The position numbers and the translations under genes were made by a program. Shown piece by piece: positions 7,694-14,945 of a stretch of 25,451 nt of DNA. Positions within the stretch are counted from its first letter, which is position 1. The number at the start of each line of letters is the position of its first letter. The DNA comes from Chloroflexales bacterium (GTDB lineage: Bacteria > Chloroflexota > Chloroflexia > Chloroflexales > Chloroflexaceae): positions 1 through 25,451 of the forward strand of contig JAAXUL010000013.1 in NCBI GenBank assembly GCA_013336035.1. The letters are read 5' to 3'. A model generated the notes under the pieces. That model was not told where the DNA came from, ran no database searches, and worked only from the letters and a program-made list of their open reading frames with translations.

Positions 7694-8920
7694 ATGCGTA
7701 TCCTGCACCTCCACTCTAGCGATAACAGCCGGGCCGCTGGCGGCGTCCTGGTGATGAACCGGCTCCACGACGAGCTGAAACGGCACGGCCTTGAGTCGCG
7801 CATCCTCTGCGGCGTAAAGACCACCAGCGCCGATGATGTGCGCCAGATAGGCCGGCCGGCCCGCCTCGAGTCAGTGCTGCGCCAGGCCACCTCGCGCATG
7901 GGCCTGAATGATATCCACGCCATCAGCGCGTTTAGCGTGCTCAACGACACCGAGTACCTCGCCGCCGATGTGCTCCATATCCACGGGCCGCACCCGAACT
8001 TCTTCTCATACCTGGCCCTGCCGACCCTTACCCGGCGCAAGCCGACAATCTTCACTCTGCACGATATGTGGGCGCTCACCGGCCACTGCGCCATCAGCTA
8101 CGACTGCGAGCGCTGGCGCACCGGCTGTGGCCGCTGCCCCTACCCCGACGCGAACCCCCCGGTCCGCCGTGATGCCACCGCGATCGACTGGAGGCTGAAG
8201 CGCTGGGCCTATAGCCGGTCAAGCTTCTATGTGGCCGCGCCAAGCCGCTGGCTGGCCGAGCGGGCGCGCCAGAGTATACTCAATCGCTTTCCTGTCCACT
8301 ACCTCCCCCACGGGATTGACACTAGCGTCTACGAGCCCCTCGACCCCGAGGTCTGCCGGCGCCTGCTTGCGCTGCCGGCCGGTAAGAAAGTGCTGATGTT
8401 TGCCGCCGTTCGGCTGAATCAACGCTCGAAGGGCGGCGACCTGCTGATTAAGGCCCTGCAGCTGCTGCCGGCGTCGCTGCGGCGCGAGATGGTCCTGCTC
8501 TTACTAGGCGAGCAGAGCCAGGAGATCGCCCGCTCAACCGATATCCCGGTCGTGAGCCTGGGCTACATCGGCAACGACCGGATCAAGGCGCTCGCCTATG
8601 CGGCCGCCGATGTCTATGTCTCGCCGACCCGCGCCGAGGCCTTTGGTCTGACCCTGCTCGAGAGCATGGCCTGCGGCACGCCGATGGTGACCTTCAATGT
8701 GGGTGGGGTGACCGAGACCGTGCGCCCTGGAGAGACCGGCTACCTTGCGCGCCCGGAAGATGCCCAGGACCTTTGTGATGGGATCGTTGCCCTGCTTAGT
8801 GATAATGATGGGCGGCAGCGGGCCGGCGTACGCTGTCGTGAGATCGCCGTGGCCGAGTACTCGCTTGAGACCCATGTGCAGCGTTATATCGATCTTTACC
8901 ATCAATCGCTGTCTGCTTGA
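7694..8920 (+). CDS. Family 4 glycosyltransferase with a four-cysteine motif
   Basis: A 408-residue GT-B retaining glycosyltransferase of the type seen in WcaC-like exopolysaccharide proteins. The N-terminal acceptor domain starts MRILHLHSSD. The C-terminal donor domain has the E-x7-E motif in EAFGLTLLE and GVTETVRPGETGYL. After TLHDMWALTGH there is a cysteine cluster: Cys132, 138, 145 and 148 (spacing 5, 6 and 2 residues). The same spacing recurs in the two other GT4 proteins of this locus (at 11865 and 21916). The cluster could bind a metal or form disulfides; that is unproven. The gene begins 11 bases after the deacetylase stop with a weak GAGAGAG ribosome site. Confidence 0.92.
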   Translation: MRILHLHSSDNSRAAGGVLVMNRLHDELKRHGLESRILCGVKTTSADDVRQIGRPARLESVLRQATSRMGLNDIHAISAFSVLNDTEYLAADVLHIHGPHPNFFSYLALPTLTRRKPTIFTLHDMWALTGHCAISYDCERWRTGCGRCPYPDANPPVRRDATAIDWRLKRWAYSRSSFYVAAPSRWLAERARQSILNRFPVHYLPHGIDTSVYEPLDPEVCRRLLALPAGKKVLMFAAVRLNQRSKGGDLLIKALQLLPASLRREMVLLLLGEQSQEIARSTDIPVVSLGYIGNDRIKALAYAAADVYVSPTRAEAFGLTLLESMACGTPMVTFNVGGVTETVRPGETGYLARPEDAQDLCDGIVALLSDNDGRQRAGVRCREIAVAEYSLETHVQRYIDLYHQSLSA

Positions 8921-8964
8921 AAAGGATCTCAACTGCTCACGCCCGGTTCGCTGGAGACTGTGTG

Positions 8965-10101
8965 ATGGTGCGTTGGGTTCTAAACCGCTTGCGGGCAGTC
9001 CGTACCCCTCGGGACTTTTACATTCTGACCAGGGCGCCCTTTCTGCTGGCCTTGCGCGCGCTGATGGCCCAGAGTTGGTCTCAGGCGCTGGCCCAGACCG
9101 TGGAGACGGCCTACGTCGCGATGAACATTCGTCACTGCTATGGGCCGCGCCGGGTTCGAATCGCCGCCGACCAGCTCGTTGTGGTGAGCCTGGTGCGCGA
9201 CGGCGAGCGCTATATGCATGCATTCATCGAGTACTATCTGGCCCTTGGTGCGTCACAGATTGTGCTGCTCGATAATGGCTCGCTGGATCAGACGATCGAG
9301 ATCGCACGCCGCTACCCGCATGTCACCATCCTGAGCAGCAAGCTTAACTATGGGCAGTATCAGCGGCAGCTAAAGAGCTACCTGATCCGCCGCTTCGGCC
9401 AGAGGTGCTGGTCGCTGTGTGTCGATATCGACGAGCTGTTTGACTACCCGGGCTCCAGGCAGATCGACCTGTCGACATTCTTGCGCTATCTGCGCGCCTA
9501 TGGCTACAACGCTGTCGTCGCCCAGATGCTCGACATGTTTGCGCAGGGGCCGATCCTGGATCGAGGGAAGCCCACCCACGAAGACCTGCGCGTGGCCTAC
9601 CCGCTCGCCGACGTGAGCAATACTGACTGGCGGGAGTATCACTCTGCATTTGATGTGCAGAATCAGCTGGCCAGCGTGACGATCCAGGCCTGCTTTGGCG
9701 GCATCCGCAAGACGATCTTTGATGTAAATGTTCTGCTGACCAAGCATCCGCTGCTCTTTCTCGAGGGCGGAATGCGGCCTATGGACCCGACGCCCCATGC
9801 GGTGAACAGAGCGACTGTGGCCGACCTAACCTGTGTACTCTACCATTATAAATTTACTGGCGGTTTTGCTGATCTTGTGCAACGTGCGGTGCTCGAAGAG
9901 AACTATTTTCGGCGCTCGGCCGAGTACAAGCGCTACCAGGAGGTGCTCGACCATAATCCGCTCCTCGGTATCGAGACTCCGACAGCCTGGCCGGTGGAAC
10001 ATACCGATGAGCTGGTAGAGCGAAGGTTTCTGGTTGTCTCGGCGGCCTACAACAATTGGATTGAGACGCAGCGGCAGCGTTCAAGACCCGCGCCTACGTA
10101 G
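8965..10101 (+). CDS. GT2-like glycosyltransferase (Glyco_tranf_2_4 / GT92-like group)
   Basis: A 378-residue putative glycosyltransferase. The core begins at about residue 72 with VVVSLVRDGERYMHAFIEYY, then LLDNGSLDQT (101-110) and a DxD motif in CVDIDELF (152-159, metal binding). This layout matches the group that lacks the classic GT2 opening but keeps a GT-A fold. The N-terminal 60 residues are an unassigned extension containing hydrophobic stretches. The frame opens with a TTG at 8917 overlapping the previous stop; the ATG at 8965, eight bases after CTGGAG, is preferred. Codons ending in A or T look more frequent than in neighbours, especially in the last third, which may hint at a separate origin. 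Donor and acceptor are unknown. Confidence 0.8.
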   Translation: MVRWVLNRLRAVRTPRDFYILTRAPFLLALRALMAQSWSQALAQTVETAYVAMNIRHCYGPRRVRIAADQLVVVSLVRDGERYMHAFIEYYLALGASQIVLLDNGSLDQTIEIARRYPHVTILSSKLNYGQYQRQLKSYLIRRFGQRCWSLCVDIDELFDYPGSRQIDLSTFLRYLRAYGYNAVVAQMLDMFAQGPILDRGKPTHEDLRVAYPLADVSNTDWREYHSAFDVQNQLASVTIQACFGGIRKTIFDVNVLLTKHPLLFLEGGMRPMDPTPHAVNRATVADLTCVLYHYKFTGGFADLVQRAVLEENYFRRSAEYKRYQEVLDHNPLLGIETPTAWPVEHTDELVERRFLVVSAAYNNWIETQRQRSRPAPT

Positions 10102-10112
10102 ATGAAGAGCCT

Positions 10113-10832
10113 ATGAAGCTGAAACGTGATCTGGCCAATGCCTGGGGCGACTTCTGGATGCGCCGGGCCGACCTGAGCCGCGCCGGTCGGGTCGCCACCT
10201 TCCTTGGCAGCATGCTATCGCTGCCGTATAAGCACCGTGTCGCGCTGGCCCATCGTTACCCCGGCGGCTATATCGCGCCGAGCGCGCAGATCACCCACAG
10301 CCGACTGCGCCTTGGCCGCCATGTGTTCATTGGCGACGGCGTGGTGATCTATCAGCGGCACGATGCGGGCCCGGTCGAGCTGGGCGACCGTGTCGAGCTG
10401 CACCGTGACACGATCATCGAGAACGGCGCGGGCGGCAGCCTGACGATCGGCGAGCGCACCGGCATTCAGCCGCGCTGTCAGATCGCGGCCTATGTCGCGC
10501 CAATCAGCATCGGCAAGCGCGTGCAGATTGCGCCCGCCTGTGCCTTCTACCCCTATGACCATGGGATGGCCCCCGGGGTGCCAATGATCGCCCAGGCGCT
10601 GACCACGCGTGGCCCGATTGTGATCGAGGACGATGTGTGGCTCGGCTATGGCGTGGTTGTGCTTGGCGGGGTGCGCATTGGCGCGGGCGCCGTGGTCGGC
10701 GCGGGCGCCGTGGTCACTCGCGATCTCCCCCCCGGCGCAATCGCGCTCGGCGCGCCGGCCCGCGTGGTCAAGTTGCGTGATGAGCTGCCCTCAGGTGAGG
10801 CGGCCAGCGAGGCCGTCCGGCAATCCCGGTAG
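10113..10832 (+). CDS. Left-handed beta-helix acyltransferase (hexapeptide repeat)
   Basis: A 239-residue protein expected to O- or N-acetylate a sugar using acetyl-CoA, in the WcaF/maltose-acetyltransferase style. Hexapeptide repeats of the [LIV]-G-x-x-x-x type run from about residue 55 to 225, for example RLRLGRHVFIGDGVVIY, GSLTIGERTGIQ and IVIEDDVWLGYGVVVLGG. The likely catalytic histidine is in FYPYDHG (about 147-153). Near the end, an 18-base unit (10680-10697) is repeated exactly at 10698-10715 and encodes GAGAVV twice. The short gap after the GT gene contains an ATG at 10102 that is closed within four codons, so 10113 is the start, with only a weak GAAGAG upstream. Confidence 0.92.
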   Translation: MKLKRDLANAWGDFWMRRADLSRAGRVATFLGSMLSLPYKHRVALAHRYPGGYIAPSAQITHSRLRLGRHVFIGDGVVIYQRHDAGPVELGDRVELHRDTIIENGAGGSLTIGERTGIQPRCQIAAYVAPISIGKRVQIAPACAFYPYDHGMAPGVPMIAQALTTRGPIVIEDDVWLGYGVVVLGGVRIGAGAVVGAGAVVTRDLPPGAIALGAPARVVKLRDELPSGEAASEAVRQSR

Positions 10833-10856
10833 CCGCCTGCTCAGGAGACCCACCCG

Positions 10857-11855
10857 ATGACCCCACTGGTTACGGTCGCCATACCCGTCTACAAGCGGCT
10901 GAACTACCTGCCCGGGGCGCTGCGCAGCGTCGCCGCGCAGGATTACCCGCACATCGAGCTGATCGTTTCGGATAATGGCGAGAATGGCGATATCGTAGAG
11001 GCGACGGTCGCCGCGCATTACTCGGGCCCCTTCACCGTGAGGCGCAACCCGCGGACGGTAGACATTGTCACGCACTTCAACCAGCTCATCGCCGCGGCCC
11101 AGGGCGCCTACTTCACCCTGCTCAGCGACGATGATGAGATCAGCCCAAATTTTGTCTCCGAGCTGCTCGGGCTGCTCGAGCGCTACCCTCAGGCCGCGGT
11201 GGGCCTCGCGCGGGTCGAGGCCTTCAGCGAGGACGGCGGCCAGATCCTGGGCGCTACCGACGAGCGCCCGCTGCCCGCCGAGCTGATGTCGGATCTAGAG
11301 TTTGTGCGCGGGTGGTGTGCGTACGCCCATAAGTACATTAGCTTCACCACGAACCTCTCGCGCACGGCCGACCTGCGCGCGGTCGGCGGCTACCCGCCGA
11401 TCGAGCGGGCGAACGGCGCCGACAACGCGCTGCTCGTCAAACAGTGCCTCGGGCGCGCGGTTGCCTTTAGCGCAGGCTGCACCTTTCGCCACCGGATCCA
11501 TACCACCAGCTTCGGCAAGGCGGCCGATGTGCAGAGCCTGGCACTGTCTAGCCGGCAGTTTCTGAGCTTTCTTGATCACGACCCGCGCCTGCGCGCGCTG
11601 CGCCGCACCCGCCCAGCCGACTACGCCGAGCTGCGCCGGCTGCTGCAGACGATGCTCTACGACACCTACCTTGGGCGCTGGAAGGGGCTCTACCGCAGCC
11701 AGATCCCAACCCTGGCCTGGATGCGTGCGGGCCTGGCCTTGCCGGCCCACCCGACCTACATACGTGAGATCTTCGCTAACATGATCTATGCTCTGCCCGG
11801 GTTCAGCCGGCTCGCGCGCCAGGTGCGCCGCCTTGTCCCCCGTGGCGCGCGGTAG
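10857..11855 (+). CDS. Family 2 glycosyltransferase
   Basis: A 332-residue GT-A glycosyltransferase. TVAIPVYKRLNYLPGALRSV (6-25) is the nucleotide-binding start, with IVSDNG (36-41) following and the metal-binding LLSDDDEISP at 88-97. The C-terminal third includes a basic stretch and a hydrophobic segment near 295-315 that could attach it to the membrane; it is too weak to call a transmembrane helix. CAGGAG at 10841-10846 precedes the ATG at 10857. It follows the acyltransferase by 24 bases and is followed after 9 bases by a GT4 gene, so co-transcription is very likely. The sugar donor is unknown. Confidence 0.92.
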   Translation: MTPLVTVAIPVYKRLNYLPGALRSVAAQDYPHIELIVSDNGENGDIVEATVAAHYSGPFTVRRNPRTVDIVTHFNQLIAAAQGAYFTLLSDDDEISPNFVSELLGLLERYPQAAVGLARVEAFSEDGGQILGATDERPLPAELMSDLEFVRGWCAYAHKYISFTTNLSRTADLRAVGGYPPIERANGADNALLVKQCLGRAVAFSAGCTFRHRIHTTSFGKAADVQSLALSSRQFLSFLDHDPRLRALRRTRPADYAELRRLLQTMLYDTYLGRWKGLYRSQIPTLAWMRAGLALPAHPTYIREIFANMIYALPGFSRLARQVRRLVPRGAR

Positions 11856-11864
11856 AGGTCGCAC

Positions 11865-13187
11865 ATGAGAGTCCTGCATGTCACCACCAATGACCAGTCC
11901 GGCGGCGCCGCCCGCGCGGCCTATCGCCTGCATCGCGGCCTGCGCGCGATCGGCGTCGACTCGACCGTCTTCTGTGCCGAGCGCGATAGCGATGACCCGA
12001 CGGTGCGTGCGATCGGTCAGCCCGACAGCCGGACGGTTCAGCTGGCACGTCGGGTGCGCTACGAGCTGATCGAGCGCGCCTTCCGGCCGTATCGGCAGAG
12101 GCGCCCGGCCGGGCTCGAGCCGTTCACGGATGATCGGAGCCGCTACGGCGAAGAGTTTGTGCGGAAGCTGCCCCCGGCGGATCTGATCACCCTGCACTGG
12201 GTCGCCGGCTTTCTGGACTACAGAGCTTTCTTCAGCCGGGTGCCCCAGCGCACCCCTGTAGTGTGGCGCCTCTCTGATATGAACGCCTTCACCGGGGGGT
12301 GCCACTATGATGAAGAGTGTGGGCGCTATGTGGCGGCCTGTGGCGCCTGCCCCCAGCTAAGCTCGCGCGAGCCGGACGATCTATCGCACCAGATCTGGCG
12401 GCGCAAGCGCCTCGCCTTTGACCGGGTGGCGCCCGGGCGGCTTCATATTGTCGCGCTGAACCAGTGGATCGCCGGCGAGGTGCGGCGCAGCGCGCTGCTC
12501 CAGAATGTCCCCGTCCACTATATCCCGAACGGGCTTGACACCGAGGCGTTCGCGCCGCGCGACCGCGCCTTTGCGCGCCAGGTGCTCGGCCTGCCGCCGC
12601 AGGCCCGGGTTGTGCTGTTCGTGGCCGGCACGTACGGCAACCGCCGCAAGGGCTTCGCGCTGCTGTCCGAGGCCCTCGCGGGCATGGATGATATGGGCGA
12701 TCTCATCCTGCTCTCGATCGGCCGTGGCTCGGGGCAGGTCGAGGGCGGCATCCCCCATGTGGCGCTGGGCGCGCTGAGCCAGGATCACATGCTCTCGCTG
12801 GTCTACAGCGCCGCCGATGTCTTTGCTATCCCCTCGCTGCAAGACAACATGCCGAGCACCGCCCTGGAGGCGATCGCCTGTGGCACGCCGGTCGTTGGTT
12901 TCGATGTCGGCGGTGTGCCCGAGATGGTGCGACCCCAGGTGACTGGCCTGCTCGCGCCGAAGGGCGATGTGGCTGGCCTGCGCGCGGCGCTGCGGCGGCT
13001 GCTCGACGACGCGGCCCTGCGGCGCGCGCTGAGCGAGCGCTGTCGCCAGATCGCCCTGGCCGAATATACCCTGGAGATCCAGGCTCGCCGCTACCAGGCC
13101 CTCTATGAGACGATCCTCGGCCCTCGGCACGTGCAGGCCGAGCCGGTAGGCAGGGTGCTGGCATCCCCCGCGAGTGGCAAAGATTAA
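11865..13187 (+). CDS. Family 4 glycosyltransferase with a four-cysteine motif (WcaC-like)
   Basis: A 440-residue GT-B enzyme. The start MRVLHVTTNDQSGGAARAAY is typical of colanic-acid WcaC-type GT4 proteins. The cysteine cluster is at Cys146, 152, 159 and 162 (spacing 5, 6 and 2), in the context AFTGGCHYDEECGRYVAACG. The donor domain holds SLQDNMPSTALEAIACGTPV, where the usual EG/EAF pair is replaced by QDN ahead of the second Glu, a variation common in this subgroup. GGVPEMVRPQVTGLL follows. The last ten bases or so of the gene form one arm of a hairpin (13181-13200), and a 245-base intergenic region separates it from the next gene, so this may be the last gene of the first transcription unit. 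Confidence 0.92.
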   Translation: MRVLHVTTNDQSGGAARAAYRLHRGLRAIGVDSTVFCAERDSDDPTVRAIGQPDSRTVQLARRVRYELIERAFRPYRQRRPAGLEPFTDDRSRYGEEFVRKLPPADLITLHWVAGFLDYRAFFSRVPQRTPVVWRLSDMNAFTGGCHYDEECGRYVAACGACPQLSSREPDDLSHQIWRRKRLAFDRVAPGRLHIVALNQWIAGEVRRSALLQNVPVHYIPNGLDTEAFAPRDRAFARQVLGLPPQARVVLFVAGTYGNRRKGFALLSEALAGMDDMGDLILLSIGRGSGQVEGGIPHVALGALSQDHMLSLVYSAADVFAIPSLQDNMPSTALEAIACGTPVVGFDVGGVPEMVRPQVTGLLAPKGDVAGLRAALRRLLDDAALRRALSERCRQIALAEYTLEIQARRYQALYETILGPRHVQAEPVGRVLASPASGKD

Positions 13188-13200
13188 CAAATGTTAATCT
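13181..13200 (+). terminator. Small AT-rich hairpin overlapping the GT4 stop codon
   Basis: AGATTAAC (13181-13188), loop AAAT, GTTAATCT (13193-13200): a perfect 8-bp inverted repeat with a four-base loop. The TAA stop (13185-13187) lies inside the left arm. It is not followed by a T-run, and the stem is A/T-rich, so an intrinsic terminator would be weak. A binding site for a dimeric regulator just upstream of the promoter-like elements at 13214 onward is an equally good reading. Confidence 0.4.
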
Positions 13201-13213
13201 GCCGATTACGCGC

Positions 13214-13273
13214 TTGACATCCAGATGTAACTTACAGACGCTAAAACTACAACGGATAAGGACAGTGTACAAT
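13214..13273 (+). promoter_or_regulatory. Promoter-like region before the Wzz/kinase-like gene
   Basis: This is the second AT-rich intergenic block of the locus. It holds a perfect -35 box TTGACA (13214-13219) and, separately, a strong -10 box TACAAT (13268-13273, 5 of 6). They are 48 bases apart, so they cannot form one promoter. Downstream of the TTGACA, the hexamer at 17 bases (GACGCT) is poor. The TACAAT lacks a good -35. A promoter somewhere in 13200-13290, leaving a 150-base leader before 13433, is the simplest reading, possibly activator-dependent. Confidence 0.4.
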
Positions 13274-13432
13274 ACTGGCGACGTCACGAGGGGCGCCCAA
13301 GCTACGGTGCCCATCTCGTGTCGGTGCATCCCCTCATTCGGTAGCGTCTGCGGCTTCCAACAAGTGTAAGCTGCGCCGTCCGAATCAGCCGGGGGAGCTT
13401 GCTTCGCGCCTTTGTAAGAGTGGAACGGCTTG

Positions 13433-14941
13433 ATGGAACTGAAGGTCTATCTTCGCTTCGTCTGGCGCTGGCTCTGGCTGATCGCGCTACTGACCGTTAT
13501 TGGTGGCACCCTCGGGTTCCTTGACGCTAACAAGGAGACCCGGATGTACCAGGCGACGGCCAAGCTGCTGGTCAACCAGGATCAAGGCCGTTTCGCGGCG
13601 CCTTCGCCAACCCTGGAGGATCTGCGAGCTCGCGAGCGCTTCTCGCTTACCGTCATGGAGGTGATGAGAACGCGCACGGTGCTCTCCGAGGTGCTTGCTA
13701 ACCTGGGCCTTGAGAATGATATCTCGCTCGGGATGCTCCTTGGCCGGGTAACGACCGAGGCGATTGGCGGCACCGAGGTCTTTAAGCTACAAGTGCAAGA
13801 CCCCGACCGCGAACGGGCCATACTGCTGGTTGGCGAGATAGTGCGCGTCTTCCAGAAGAATGAGCGCACCCTGCTCGATAACCCCTTCGCGCAGGCCTCG
13901 AGCCTGATCATCGTCGAGCAGCCATATGCCGGATTCTCGCCTATCTCGCCCAATATCCCGCGCAGTGCGATCCTGGCGGCGGTGATCGGCATCCTGCTGG
14001 CGGTGCTGATCGGCTTCCTGCGCGACTATTTCGACGACTCGATGGGCGGCGGCGGCGACATGGAGCGTCGTACCAGGATGACACCCCTGGCCGAGATCGG
14101 CTCTATCTCGGGCCTTACCCCGGCGGCCCGCCTGATCACGCGCAGCGACCCCTTCGCGCCGGACGCCGAGACCTATCGGATGTTCCGCGGCTTCATCGAC
14201 AACTTCCCCCTCGAGCGCTCGCTACAGGCCCTAGCCGTCACGAGCCCCGAGCCGCGCGCCGGCACCAGCCTCAGCGTCGCTAACCTCGCCGTGGCTCTGG
14301 CCCAGACCAGCCGTCGTGTGGTGCTGGTCGATGCGAACCTGCGCCGGCCGACGCTCCACGAGTATTTCGGGATGGGCAATGAGACCGGCCTGAGCAGCCT
14401 GCTTAGCTCTGATGGCGAGCACGCCGGTGCCTATCTGCGCCCAACCGGCGTAGAGAACCTGCGTCTGCTTACGGCCGGGCCGGCTAATCTCTTGCCCGCT
14501 CAGCTTATCGGCTCTGGGCACTTCGCCGCTCTTGTCGAGCGCCTGCGCGCCGAGGCGGATCTGGTGCTCTTCGATACGCCCAGCTTGCTGTCGGTCGTGG
14601 ACACGGCCATACTGGTGGAGCATGTCGACGCGGTCCTGCTTGTGGCACGCGCCACGCCCGCGCCGATAGTCCAGCTGCGCCGGCTTATTGCCGCCCAGGT
14701 GACGCCCGCAACCTCGGCTGACATGCTCCAGCAGGCTTTCGACCAGCTCCAGCAGTCCAAGACGAACATTCTGGGCATCCTGCTTAATGATGTGCGCGGT
14801 CGCCGCCCGATGGGGCGCTACTACAGCCAGCTGCGCCAGCGCGTCACTCGCCGCGCCGCGGGCGCTGTGTCGGGAGAGAACGAGGGCAGGGTGACAGTCG
14901 AGCGTGGTACTAGTCGGCTCGCTAGCGGATCAGGGGACTGA
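13433..14941 (+). CDS. Wzz-type chain-length regulator fused to a BY-kinase-like domain with a degenerate P-loop
   Basis: A 502-residue membrane protein of the polysaccharide co-polymerase family. Order: membrane span (about 12-30), short extracytoplasmic Wzz domain, Pro-rich motif SPISPNIP (169-176) and second membrane span (178-197), then a cytoplasmic tyrosine-kinase-like domain (about 240-465). In active BY-kinases the P-loop reads like S-x-x-P-G-E-G-K-S-T; here it is SPEPRAGTSL (271-280), with Thr278 in place of the catalytic lysine, Arg275 for Gly and Leu280 for Thr. Walker A' VVLVDANLRRP (296-306) and Walker B LVLFDTPS (377-384) remain. The C-terminal tail has no tyrosine cluster, only YY at 463-464. 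It is therefore probably catalytically dead and structural. ATG 13433 lacks a strong ribosome site. Confidence 0.9.
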   Translation: MELKVYLRFVWRWLWLIALLTVIGGTLGFLDANKETRMYQATAKLLVNQDQGRFAAPSPTLEDLRARERFSLTVMEVMRTRTVLSEVLANLGLENDISLGMLLGRVTTEAIGGTEVFKLQVQDPDRERAILLVGEIVRVFQKNERTLLDNPFAQASSLIIVEQPYAGFSPISPNIPRSAILAAVIGILLAVLIGFLRDYFDDSMGGGGDMERRTRMTPLAEIGSISGLTPAARLITRSDPFAPDAETYRMFRGFIDNFPLERSLQALAVTSPEPRAGTSLSVANLAVALAQTSRRVVLVDANLRRPTLHEYFGMGNETGLSSLLSSDGEHAGAYLRPTGVENLRLLTAGPANLLPAQLIGSGHFAALVERLRAEADLVLFDTPSLLSVVDTAILVEHVDAVLLVARATPAPIVQLRRLIAAQVTPATSADMLQQAFDQLQQSKTNILGILLNDVRGRRPMGRYYSQLRQRVTRRAAGAVSGENEGRVTVERGTSRLASGSGD

Positions 14942-14945
14942 TGCT

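Noticed and set aside
11295..12305. A 336-codon minus-strand open frame across the GT2 and GT4 genes
   Set aside because: Same reason: antisense to genes with clear motifs, and low-complexity Arg/Gly/Pro/His-rich translation.
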